Below, piece after piece: positions 50,753 through 58,629 of a stretch of 64,000 nucleotides of DNA. Position numbers and translations under genes: made by a program. The notes under the pieces are model-generated. The model was not told where the DNA came from. It was given only the letters and a program-made list of their open reading frames with translations, and ran no database searches. Source of the stretch: Mycobacterium sp. 852013-51886_SCH5428379 (GTDB lineage: Bacteria > Actinomycetota > Actinomycetes > Mycobacteriales > Mycobacteriaceae); NCBI RefSeq assembly GCF_001665575.1, contig NZ_LZSU01000017.1, positions 181,340 to 245,339 of the forward strand. The letters are read 5' to 3'. How positions within the stretch are numbered: position 1 is the stretch's first letter; each line of letters begins with the position of its first letter.

Positions 50753-51835
50753 TCAGAACGCGTACCGGATCCGGCAGTCCGGCAGCAATTCATTGATGAG
50801 GCCGGTCAGGTCGGCGACCCACCGCCCTTTCCACGGGCTCTTGTAGCGAACATTCCACTGGCCGCTCTGACTACGCTTGAGCTGCTGCAGATCCGGGCGC
50901 CACAACAGTTCCTCACCCTTCGGGTGCCAGCCCAGGTTCACGTCATGCAGGCCCTCGTTGTGGGTGAGGAAGATGATCTCGGCGGCCAGTTGCCGCCGGG
51001 TGGCCTCGGTGGTGCCGTCGGCGATCTGCTCGAGCAACTCCGCCCAGTCCGCCCGCCAGTTCTCGTGGACGATGACCGGGCTGAAGTTCAGGTGCACCTC
51101 GTAGCCGGCGTCGACGAAATCGTCGAGTGCCGCGATCCGGTCGGCCACCTTGGAGGTGCGGATGTCGACCAGCCGGGACGTCTCGGCGGGCATCAAGCTG
51201 AACCGGATGCGGGTGCCGCCGCGCGGATCGAGGCCCAGCAGGTCGCGGTTGACCAGCTTGGTGGCGAAACTGGCCTTGGCGTTGGGGATTCGGGCGAACA
51301 GCTCGATGAGGTCACGCACGTTGTCGGAGATCAGCGCGTCGACCGAACAGTCACTGTTCTCGCCGATGTCGTAGACCCAGTCGACCGGATCGCACTGGTT
51401 GGGTTCCGGTTTGCGACCCTGTCGCGCGGCGTGCCGCTCGAGGTAGCCGGTGATCTTCTCGATGTTGGCGAATACGGTGACCGGGTTCGCGTAGCCCTTG
51501 CGGCGCGGCACGTAGCAGTAGGAGCACGCCATCGCGCAACCGTTGGCGGTGGACGGTGCGATCCAGTCACTCGAGCGTTCGTTGCGGCGGGCAGCCAGGC
51601 TCTTCTTCTCGCCGAGCACCAGGACCTCGCGCTTGTTGCGCACCCAGTCCTCGACGTTGCCCTCGTTGCCGTACAACCCCGGAATGGCCTGATGCGAGAG
51701 CACTTCGATCCGCTCGGCGTCCGGGAACCGGTTCAGCACCTCGCGGGCGCGGGCAAACCGCTCGATGTCGGGCTCGTGGTAGATGCGCTTGATGTCGAGC
51801 AACCGGTCCGCGAGCGTGGATGTCACCCCAGACAC
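50753..51835 (-). CDS. Spore photoproduct lyase family radical SAM protein (type A)
   Basis: About 360 residues. The radical SAM cluster is GCAMACSYC (Cys100, Cys104, Cys107 from GTG 51835), preceded by VRNKREVLVLGEKKSLA as in SplB. NSDCSVDAL contains Cys163 at the place of the hydrogen-donor Cys of spore photoproduct lyase. FATKLVNRDLL, TRIRFSLMPAE and LNFSPVIVHENW follow the family plan. It probably repairs thymine dimers or acts on another substrate. Start uncertain (GTG 51835 or 51826). Divergent from the AMP-ligase gene with a 70-bp gap. Confidence 0.85.
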   Translation of the reverse strand: MSGVTSTLADRLLDIKRIYHEPDIERFARAREVLNRFPDAERIEVLSHQAIPGLYGNEGNVEDWVRNKREVLVLGEKKSLAARRNERSSDWIAPSTANGCAMACSYCYVPRRKGYANPVTVFANIEKITGYLERHAARQGRKPEPNQCDPVDWVYDIGENSDCSVDALISDNVRDLIELFARIPNAKASFATKLVNRDLLGLDPRGGTRIRFSLMPAETSRLVDIRTSKVADRIAALDDFVDAGYEVHLNFSPVIVHENWRADWAELLEQIADGTTEATRRQLAAEIIFLTHNEGLHDVNLGWHPKGEELLWRPDLQQLKRSQSGQWNVRYKSPWKGRWVADLTGLINELLPDCRIRYAF

Positions 51836-51905
51836 AACGGCGCGCCCCGGTGCCGGATTCCGACCCACCCGCGTCAGCTGCGTCTCAATCCGACAGGATC
51901 GGCGG

Positions 51906-53465
51906 GTGACCGCTGCACCCGACCCGCAGGATGACCGGCCGACCATCCCCGCTCTGCTCGCGCGCAGCGCCCGGGATTTCGGCTCGCAGACCTATTTGGT
52001 CACGCCGACCGACCGGCTGACCTACGCGGACGCGCAGGGGCGGTCCGGTGCGCTGGCGCGCCGGCTGCTGCACCAGGGTGTCGGCAAAGGCACCCGCGTC
52101 GGCCTGTTCTTCCCCAACGGGGTGGATTGGGTGGTGTGGTGGTTGGCGTTGTCGCGCATCGGGGCGGTCGTGGTGCCGTTGAGCACCCTTTACCGGCCGG
52201 CCGAGATCTCTAAGGTGCTGCGGCTGGCTGACGTCGCGCTGCTTGCCGCGCCGTCGCAGGTCCTCGACATCGACGTCGCCGACCGCTTCGAGGCGGCGCT
52301 GCCGGGGTTGGCCGGTCAACGCGTCGGTGCGCTCGCGCTCACCGCGGCACCCTATCTGCGCCACATCGTGCTGACCGGCGGATCGGACCGGCGCTGGGCG
52401 ACACCGTGGCACGGCGATGGGGTGGGCGCCGAGGTGCTCGCCGCCGTCGAGAGCGAGGTGTCGCCGGCGGATCTGGCCGTGATGATCCACACCTCGGGGT
52501 CGACCGCCGATCCCAAGGGGGTGCTGCACACCCACGGCACGCTGGTCCGGCAGACGTCGACGTGGCCGAGCGCCGTGCGGTTCGTCACCCGATCGGGTGA
52601 CGACGCGCGGGTGCTGTGCGCGATGCCGTTCTTCTGGATCGGCGGTCTGCTCGCCGTCACCGGCGCCCTGCACGAGCCGACGACCGTCGTGGCCCTGCCC
52701 CGGCTGGATCCCCAGACGGCTCTCGACCTCGCGGAGGCCGAGCGGGTCACCGGCATCGTGGGCTGGCCCAGCTTCACCCAGCGCCTGCGCGAGCACCCCA
52801 CCTTCGCCGCGCGCGACCTGTCCGGCGCACCCATGTTGCGCGACGGCCCGCTCGACATCGCGATGACCGACGTGCCCGACGGATATCCGGTGCACCGCAC
52901 CATGACCGAGACCGCGGGTGGCTTCGTGCACACCGAGATGGCGATCATCGACGAGGCCGGCGCGCCCGTCCCCGAGGGGACCGTCGGCGAACTCCTCGTC
53001 CGCGGGGTCGGCGTGATGGCCGGATACAACAAGCGCGAGCGGTGGGAGACCTTCGACGACGACGGCTGGTACCACACCGGCGACCGCGTCTACCGGCGCC
53101 CGGGCGACCCGCGGTTGTTCTACGTCGGCCGGACCACCGAGTTGATCAAGGCGGCGGGGGCGAACGTGTCACCGCTGGAGGTGGAGGCGGTGGTCGGAGA
53201 GCTGCCCGGCGTGGCGCAGTGCGTCGTGGTCGGCCTGGACCATCCCGAGCGCGGCGAGGAGGTCTGCGCGGTCGTCGTGCCCGCCGGTGAGGTCGACCCG
53301 GCCGCGCTCGCGTCGGCCGCCCGTGAGGCACTGTCGGCGTACAAGGTGCCCACCCGCTGGGTGCTGACGTCCAGCGACCGGATCCCGACGCTGGCCAGTG
53401 GCAAGTTGGATCGGCGCACCCTGCGGACGCTGATCGTCGACGGTGGGCTGGATCGCGCGAACTAG
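51906..53465 (+). CDS. Class I adenylate-forming enzyme (acyl-CoA synthetase-like)
   Basis: A 519-residue AMP-forming ligase. A3 loop HTSGSTADPKGVLHTHG, MTETAGGF in place of the usual YGMTE motif, A8 region DDGWYHTGDRVYRRPGD, and the C-terminal catalytic Lys in LASGKLDRRTLR. It should activate a carboxylic acid to the CoA thioester. GTG 51906 is preceded by AGGATCGGCGG. It is followed after 10 bp by an enoyl-CoA hydratase-like gene, so a small acyl-CoA pathway is likely. Substrate unknown. Confidence 0.9.
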   Translation: MTAAPDPQDDRPTIPALLARSARDFGSQTYLVTPTDRLTYADAQGRSGALARRLLHQGVGKGTRVGLFFPNGVDWVVWWLALSRIGAVVVPLSTLYRPAEISKVLRLADVALLAAPSQVLDIDVADRFEAALPGLAGQRVGALALTAAPYLRHIVLTGGSDRRWATPWHGDGVGAEVLAAVESEVSPADLAVMIHTSGSTADPKGVLHTHGTLVRQTSTWPSAVRFVTRSGDDARVLCAMPFFWIGGLLAVTGALHEPTTVVALPRLDPQTALDLAEAERVTGIVGWPSFTQRLREHPTFAARDLSGAPMLRDGPLDIAMTDVPDGYPVHRTMTETAGGFVHTEMAIIDEAGAPVPEGTVGELLVRGVGVMAGYNKRERWETFDDDGWYHTGDRVYRRPGDPRLFYVGRTTELIKAAGANVSPLEVEAVVGELPGVAQCVVVGLDHPERGEEVCAVVVPAGEVDPAALASAAREALSAYKVPTRWVLTSSDRIPTLASGKLDRRTLRTLIVDGGLDRAN

Positions 53466-53475
53466 GGTGCGACCC

Positions 53476-54249
53476 ATGAGCCTCGTGACCTATACGCAGC
53501 AGGACCACATCGCCACGATCACCCTGAACCGGCCCGAGGCCCGCAACGCGATCAACGGTGCGCTGCGCCGGGAGCTCAACGCGGCGTGGGACCGGTTCCG
53601 GGACGACGAGGACGCCTGGGTGGGTGTGCTGACGGCCAACGGTGACGTGTTCTGCGCCGGCGGCGATCTGAAGGACGGTGAGGGCGCGGTCGGAACGTTC
53701 GGCGGCACCTTCTGGGAGAAGCCGACGATCAACTCGTTCGAATCCGGGATGGAGTTGTTCAAACCCACCATCGCCGCGGTTCAGGGTCCGTGCATCGGCT
53801 ACGGGCTGACCGGAGTTCTGTTCTGCGACTTCGTGATCGCCAGCACCGCGGCGACGTTCAGCTATCCCGAGGTCTCGATCGGCGTACCCACGATCGTCGG
53901 GGCGATCCGGCTGCCGCACCGGGTGGGCTGGGCCAACTCCATGGAACTGCTGCTGACGGGGAAACCGATGAGCGCCGAGCGCGCCAAGGAGATCGGTCTG
54001 GTGTGGCGGTTGGTCGAACCCGACGACCTGCTGTCTGAAGCGATGTCGTGGGCCCGCACGCTCACCGCGGCGGCTCCACTGGCGCAGCGGGCCACCAAGG
54101 AGGTGGCGTGGCGGTCCGCCGACATGGGCTGGATCGAGTCGGTGCGGTTCGGTGAGACGATGCGCAAGGTGGCCGGGGCCACCGCGGACGCCGCCGAAGG
54201 GCCGCGGGCGTGGCTGGAGAAGCGCGAACCGCGTTGGACGGGACGCTGA
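53476..54249 (+). CDS. Enoyl-CoA hydratase/isomerase family protein
   Basis: A 257-residue crotonase-fold protein. ITLNRPEARNAINGAL, FCAGGDLKDGEG (oxyanion hole), FKPTIAAVQGPCIGYGLTGVLFCDFVIAS and FSYPEVSIGVPTI. The Glu in YPEVSIG corresponds to Glu164 of rat hydratase, but the first catalytic Glu (GGGCE in the classical enzyme) is replaced in GYGLTGV. It may therefore be an isomerase, hydrolase or lyase instead of a true hydratase. Operon with the upstream AMP ligase. Confidence 0.9.
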   Translation: MSLVTYTQQDHIATITLNRPEARNAINGALRRELNAAWDRFRDDEDAWVGVLTANGDVFCAGGDLKDGEGAVGTFGGTFWEKPTINSFESGMELFKPTIAAVQGPCIGYGLTGVLFCDFVIASTAATFSYPEVSIGVPTIVGAIRLPHRVGWANSMELLLTGKPMSAERAKEIGLVWRLVEPDDLLSEAMSWARTLTAAAPLAQRATKEVAWRSADMGWIESVRFGETMRKVAGATADAAEGPRAWLEKREPRWTGR

Positions 54250-54250
54250 C

Positions 54251-54358
54251 TCAGGGGTTCTTCTTGTCGGTGGACGTCTCGGGTGCCGCGCCACCGTCTT
54301 CAGGTTGCATCTCGGCGGATCCGTCGTCCTCGGCGGCGTCGACGTGAGGTTCGGTCAT
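54251..54358 (-). CDS. Small acidic protein, 35 residues
   Basis: ATG 54358 to TGA 54251 reads MTEPHVDAAEDDGSAEMQ followed by PEDGGAAPETSTDKKNP. It fills the gap between the enoyl-CoA hydratase-like and DUF808 genes without overlap and has coding-type composition. No strong ribosome-binding site was seen. Function unknown; could be spurious. Confidence 0.4.
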   Translation of the reverse strand: MTEPHVDAAEDDGSAEMQPEDGGAAPETSTDKKNP

Positions 54359-54398
54359 CGAATGCGTCTACCCCGCACGGGGTTCGACCAACCGCCTA

Positions 54399-55364
54399 TC
54401 AATCGTGCGCCTTCTCGTGGGTCTTCTGGTGATCCTTCTTGTGCCCGAACGGCAGCACGTGGACCACGGCCACGACGATCGAGCCGACCACCAGGCCGAT
54501 CACGGCGGACGCACCGGTGTTGACCAGCCACGCGAGTACCGCGCCCACGCCGCCGACGGCGTGGTGCACGGCTTCCTCCACGTGGTGCACCCAGCCGTAG
54601 GGGGTGTGCCAGCCCAGCTCGTCGGAGCCGACCAACAGGATGTGGCCGCCGACCCACAGCATTGCCACCGTGCCGATGAGCGACAGCGCCGCAAGCAGTT
54701 TCGGCATACCCGCCACCAGTCCGCGGCCGATCTTGCGGGTGAAGTCGGTGCGTCGCTTCGCCAGGTTCAGACCGATGTCGTCCATCTTCACGATGGCGGC
54801 CACCACCCCGTACACCGCAGCCGTGATCACCAGCGCGACCACCACAAGAATGATCAGCCGGGGCAGGAACGCCTCCGAGGCGACCTCGTTGAGCGCGATC
54901 ACCATGATTTCCGCGGACAGGATGAAGTCGGTGCGGATGGCACCGGCGGCCATCTTCTTCTCCGCGTCCTCCCCCGCGACGGCGACAGGCACCGCTTCAT
55001 GGTCGTGCCCACGGATGCGCCCCCACACCTTCTCCGCACCTTCGAAGCAGAGATAGGTCGCACCGAGCATGAGGATCGGGGTGAGCAGCCACGGCAGGAA
55101 CTCACTGAGGAGCAACGCCGCAGGCAGGATGAAAAGCAGCTTGTTGCGCAGCGAGCCGATGGCGATCCGCTTGATGATCGGCAGTTCACGTTCGGGTGAG
55201 ATGCCGGTGACGTACTGCGGCGTCACAGCGGTGTCGTCGATCACCACGCCGGCCGCCTTGGCCGTGGCGCGGCCCGCCGCGGCACCGATGTCGTCGACCG
55301 AGGCTGCAGCAAGCCTCGCCAGTACCGCGACATCGTCGAGCAGTCCGAACAGTCCTGCGCTCAT
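54399..55364 (-). CDS. DUF808 (YedI-type) membrane protein
   Basis: A 321-residue membrane protein of the DUF808 family. MSAGLFGLLDDVAVLARLAAASVDDIGAAA is the family N-terminus; DDTAVTPQYVTGISPERELPIIKRIAIGSLRNKL and KMAAGAIRTDFILSAEIMVIAL are conserved. About eight helices. The C-terminus is His/Lys-rich (GHKKDHQKTHEK). ATG 55364 matches the family start; the frame is open 75 nt upstream. Function unknown. Confidence 0.9.
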   Translation of the reverse strand: MSAGLFGLLDDVAVLARLAAASVDDIGAAAGRATAKAAGVVIDDTAVTPQYVTGISPERELPIIKRIAIGSLRNKLLFILPAALLLSEFLPWLLTPILMLGATYLCFEGAEKVWGRIRGHDHEAVPVAVAGEDAEKKMAAGAIRTDFILSAEIMVIALNEVASEAFLPRLIILVVVALVITAAVYGVVAAIVKMDDIGLNLAKRRTDFTRKIGRGLVAGMPKLLAALSLIGTVAMLWVGGHILLVGSDELGWHTPYGWVHHVEEAVHHAVGGVGAVLAWLVNTGASAVIGLVVGSIVVAVVHVLPFGHKKDHQKTHEKAHD

Positions 55365-55402
55365 GGCGCGAAGGTTACCCGCAGACAGTCCGCCCCAACA
55401 TG

Positions 55403-55427
55403 CTGAGATTTTCTGAGAAATACTGAG
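55403..55427. promoter_or_regulatory. Three CTGAG repeats at 10-bp period
   Basis: CTGAG occurs at 55403, 55413 and 55423, one per helical turn, in the 161-bp divergent region between the DUF808 and DUF4185 genes. Such phased direct repeats are typical of response-regulator binding sites. Confidence 0.4.
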
Positions 55428-55525
55428 TGTTCGGCGCAATGATCATGGGCCGCGGTGCGATGATCCGGGAGCGGTACAACGTGTATCGGTACACCGGGGG
55501 ATCGTTCAACGGAGGGGTGCAAGAC

Positions 55526-57409
55526 ATGAAGCCGAGATTCAGCGCGGCAGCTCACGTGGGTCGGATCGGCGGTTTGGCGGTCGCGCTCGGAGTCGGAGCC
55601 GCAGTGTCACTCGGCCAGGGGGTGGCCTGGGCCGACTCCGAGGGGTCGGGCGTCTCGTCCTCGTCGTCACCCTCGTCGTCGTCATCGTCGTCCTCGAGTG
55701 ACAGCGGCGCGTCCGGCGGGGTGTCGGCCGGACCCTCCTCGAGTTCCTCCGCCGGCGCCGCCCGGACGTCGTCCGGTTCGTCGAGCGACCGGACCGCCAC
55801 CCGGTCCTCCCGCACGCAGTCGGCCGGTGCCGCCGACGAGAGCCCGCGCAGCGGGTCCCGCGGCGCCAGTCGGGTCGCCCAGCAGACCGACAGCGCCGCT
55901 CAGACAGGGGCCCGGTCGACCACCACCTCGGAGACGGCCGCGGCGACCACCCAGCAGGAGACCACGACCAGCCTGCAGGCCGCGGACCGAGACGCACCGC
56001 CCCTTGCCGACGGCGGGGCGCCGCAGACGCCCGCGCCGAACCCGGCGGTGCTCGGCCTGATGGCCTTCGCGCGCCGCGAAACGGCCCGCGAGATGACGTC
56101 GACGGCGCAGACGACGCCGCTGGCCACGCAGTCCACCATGCAGGCCGCGGCGGCCACGGAGACGACGGAGCGCCCGTCGGCGTTGGCGTCGACGCCGCTG
56201 GGCTGGGTGACCGGGGTGAACAACCAGGGCACCCTCGACGGCTTCGAGGTGCCCCAGACCAACGACACCTCCAGTTTCGACATCTACGGCACCGACCTGG
56301 GCATCATGTGGGACGGCGGCACGATCGACGGCCAGCGGTTCGTCCACCTGGCCTTCGGCGACACGTTCAGCGGCCCGAGGATGACCGGCAACTGGCGCAA
56401 CAACGTGCTGCTGATCAGCTACGACACCGATTTCTACACCGGCGAGCAGCCCGGTCTCGAACTCGCCCAGACCGGACCGGCCTTCCAGTTCATCGATCGG
56501 TCCACCACCGAGCTGGGGTTCCTGTTCCCGACCGAGGTCACAGTCATCCCGACCGCCGGCATCCAGATCAACGGCGGGCAGTTCGTCAACTACATGTCGG
56601 TGCGGTCCTGGGATACACCGGGCCGGTGGACCACCAACTACTCGGCGATCTCCCAGTTCTATCCCGGGGAGAACGGCGGCGACTGGCGCGTGGTGCCGTC
56701 GACGATCCGCTCGGCCGGCTGGTTCCGGTCGTCGACCCCGTACGTGGCCGGAAATCAGAACTTCCAGCAGTTCGCCTACGTCCTGCAGCCCGAAGATCAG
56801 GTGCCCGAGAACGGCATCCGCTACCTGTACGCGTTCGGCACCCCGTCGGGCCGCGCCGGATCGGCGTACCTGTCCCGGGTTCCGGAAGGCTCGATCACCG
56901 ACCTGTCCCGGTACGAGTACTGGAACGGCAGCACCTGGGTGCTCGGCCGGCCGGCGGCCGCGGTGCCGATCATCGGCGACTCCACCCGGTCGACCGGCCT
57001 GTTCGGATTCCTGATCGACTTCGCCAACGATCCGAACGTGTTCGGCGGCTACCTCGGCGGCCTGTTCGGCGCCAAGACCGGCGGCAACGTCAGCGAGATG
57101 TCGGTGCAGTACAACGAGTACCTGGACCAGTACATCGTGCTGTACGGCGACGGCAACAACAACATCCAGATGCGAACCGCCAGCCAGCCGCAGGGACCCT
57201 GGTCGTCGCCGGTCACCCTCGCCCGGTCGGTCGACTATCCGGGTCTGTACGCGCCGATGATCCACCCGTGGTCGGGCACCGGCCTGTTGACGGGTGAGGA
57301 CGGCGAGCCCGACGTCCGCACCCTCTACTGGAACATGTCGATCTGGGGCGACTACAACGTCGTGCTCATGGAGACCGACCTGGCTCCGCTGAAGGGCGAA
57401 CAGGTCTGA
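55526..57409 (+). CDS. Secreted DUF4185 domain protein with Ser-rich linker
   Basis: A 627-residue exported protein. A long signal peptide ends near GVAWADSEG; a Ser/Thr/Ala-rich stretch of about 150 residues follows, partly poly-Ser. The C-terminal domain (about residues 190-620) has WVTGVNNQG, GTDLGIMWDGG, HLAFGDTFSG, and VQYNEYLDQYIVLYGDGNN typical of DUF4185, a predicted five-bladed beta-propeller resembling glycosidases. ATG 55526 is preceded by GGAGGGGTG. Probably cell-wall-associated; a carbohydrate-binding or hydrolytic role is inferred only. Confidence 0.88.
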   Translation: MKPRFSAAAHVGRIGGLAVALGVGAAVSLGQGVAWADSEGSGVSSSSSPSSSSSSSSSDSGASGGVSAGPSSSSSAGAARTSSGSSSDRTATRSSRTQSAGAADESPRSGSRGASRVAQQTDSAAQTGARSTTTSETAAATTQQETTTSLQAADRDAPPLADGGAPQTPAPNPAVLGLMAFARRETAREMTSTAQTTPLATQSTMQAAAATETTERPSALASTPLGWVTGVNNQGTLDGFEVPQTNDTSSFDIYGTDLGIMWDGGTIDGQRFVHLAFGDTFSGPRMTGNWRNNVLLISYDTDFYTGEQPGLELAQTGPAFQFIDRSTTELGFLFPTEVTVIPTAGIQINGGQFVNYMSVRSWDTPGRWTTNYSAISQFYPGENGGDWRVVPSTIRSAGWFRSSTPYVAGNQNFQQFAYVLQPEDQVPENGIRYLYAFGTPSGRAGSAYLSRVPEGSITDLSRYEYWNGSTWVLGRPAAAVPIIGDSTRSTGLFGFLIDFANDPNVFGGYLGGLFGAKTGGNVSEMSVQYNEYLDQYIVLYGDGNNNIQMRTASQPQGPWSSPVTLARSVDYPGLYAPMIHPWSGTGLLTGEDGEPDVRTLYWNMSIWGDYNVVLMETDLAPLKGEQV

Positions 57410-57427
57410 CGCTTCGACTCACCGAAA

Positions 57428-57473
57428 TCGACACCAGGGTCGTGATCCGCGGGGATCACGACCCTGGTGTCGA
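57428..57473. terminator. Perfect 21-bp bidirectional terminator hairpin
   Basis: Two 21-nt arms (57428-57448 and 57453-57473) are perfectly complementary around the 4-nt loop GCGG. The arms begin TCGACACC and end GGTGTCGA. It lies between the convergent DUF4185 and ripD genes and is the strongest hairpin in the window. Confidence 0.85.
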
Positions 57474-57491
57474 AATGGGCGTCGGTAGAAC

Positions 57492-58127
57492 TCAGTTGAT
57501 GTAGCGGGCCAGGTACGGCGTCATGCCCTCGGTGCGCACCGGGGTCACCTGGACCGAGTCGCCGACCTCGATCATCTGACCGTTGCCGATGAACATCGCC
57601 ACGCTCTGGCTGCCGTTGGGGCCGTAGAACAGCAGATCGCCGGGCAGGGCCTGGGACGGCAGCACCTTGCGGCCCGCCAGGTACTGCTCCCCGGAGGTGC
57701 GGGGCAGTTTGAGCCCGACGCCGGCGAACGCGTAGACCATCAGCCCCGACGCGTCGAAGCCGACCACCCGCGGCGGCGGTGCGGGCACCGGAGCGGGTAC
57801 GGCGACGGGAACCGGCGTCAGCCCCGGCAGGCCCACGGGCGGCACGGGAGGAACGGCAGGAACGGCACCGGGCAGTCCACCTGGCACGGCGCCGGGGACG
57901 GTGGCCGCGGACTGGTTCACCGTGGCGGTGCTCCCGTTGCCCAGCGACGGCCCGGCCACGGTGCCGCCGCCGTAGGCGAAGGGCACGCCCCGCTGGGCCA
58001 GCGCCCGGGCGATCACGATGTCGACGGCCTGCTGGTTACGGGTGGGGAACATCAGCTCGGCGTTCGCGACTCCCGCGGTCGCCAACGACATCGCCAGACA
58101 CACGACGATCGCAAAGATCCGCCTCAT
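57492..58127 (-). CDS. ripD: RipD-type NlpC/P60 protein, catalytically inactive
   Basis: A 211-residue exported protein with signal peptide (FAIVVCLAMSLATAGVANA), a Pro/Val-rich linker, and an NlpC/P60 domain. The active-site Cys is replaced (FDASGLMVYAFAGVGLKLPRTSGEQ, Ala at about residue 125) and the catalytic His position reads Ser in GSQSVAMFIGNG. The same Cys-to-Ala and His-to-Ser changes are known in M. tuberculosis RipD, which binds peptidoglycan without cleaving it. ATG 58127 follows AGAGG at a proper distance; the upstream GTG does not. The linker position inside the domain is unusual. Confidence 0.85.
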   Translation of the reverse strand: MRRIFAIVVCLAMSLATAGVANAELMFPTRNQQAVDIVIARALAQRGVPFAYGGGTVAGPSLGNGSTATVNQSAATVPGAVPGGLPGAVPAVPPVPPVGLPGLTPVPVAVPAPVPAPPPRVVGFDASGLMVYAFAGVGLKLPRTSGEQYLAGRKVLPSQALPGDLLFYGPNGSQSVAMFIGNGQMIEVGDSVQVTPVRTEGMTPYLARYIN

Positions 58128-58329
58128 CGAACTCACCCTCTATCTCATGCGCGCAGACACCGGCAGAGCACCGGTCAAGATCACTTTCTACCGGTTGCGA
58201 CCTCCGGTCGACGAATCCCCAACCGCCCCTACAGCAAAAGATGCGGTAGTGAGACGAAACGGTGACCGAATGCGAACCGTCGACAGCCGGGACGTGTGAG
58301 AACGCCGCCGTGGGGTACGCCCATCCACC

Positions 58330-58578
58330 ATGACCGCAATGCCCCCGCAACCCGAACCCGAGGAGATCCCCGGCCTGGAACCCGGCGGCGGAGTGGCGCC
58401 GGGCGACACCCCGCCCGACGCCGGATCGACCACCGTCGGCGAGGAACCGGGCCCGGTGCCGACCCGGAAGACGACGCCCGGGTCGGTGGTGTCGATCGTG
58501 CTGGTCGCGCTGTTCGCGCTGGCGTTCCTCGCGGTCGCGGTGGGCGTCGTGCTGCACATGACCGGCGTCACGGGCTGA
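58330..58578 (+). CDS. DUF6480 family small membrane protein
   Basis: An 82-residue protein: a Pro/Glu/Gly-rich cytosolic part (PEEIPGLEPGGGVAPGDTPP) that is the family hallmark, and one C-terminal membrane helix (VVSIVLVALFALAFLAVAVGVV). Function unknown. It stands 51 bp before the spore-photoproduct-lyase-like gene in the same direction. Confidence 0.85.
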   Translation: MTAMPPQPEPEEIPGLEPGGGVAPGDTPPDAGSTTVGEEPGPVPTRKTTPGSVVSIVLVALFALAFLAVAVGVVLHMTGVTG

Positions 58579-58629
58579 CCCCCGCCGCGGCCGGAATCCG
58601 GGCGTGCGACGCGGCGTTGCACCACGCAC

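Noticed and set aside
55682..57265. 527-codon open frame on the minus strand
   Set aside because: Antisense to the DUF4185 gene, whose motifs are clear.
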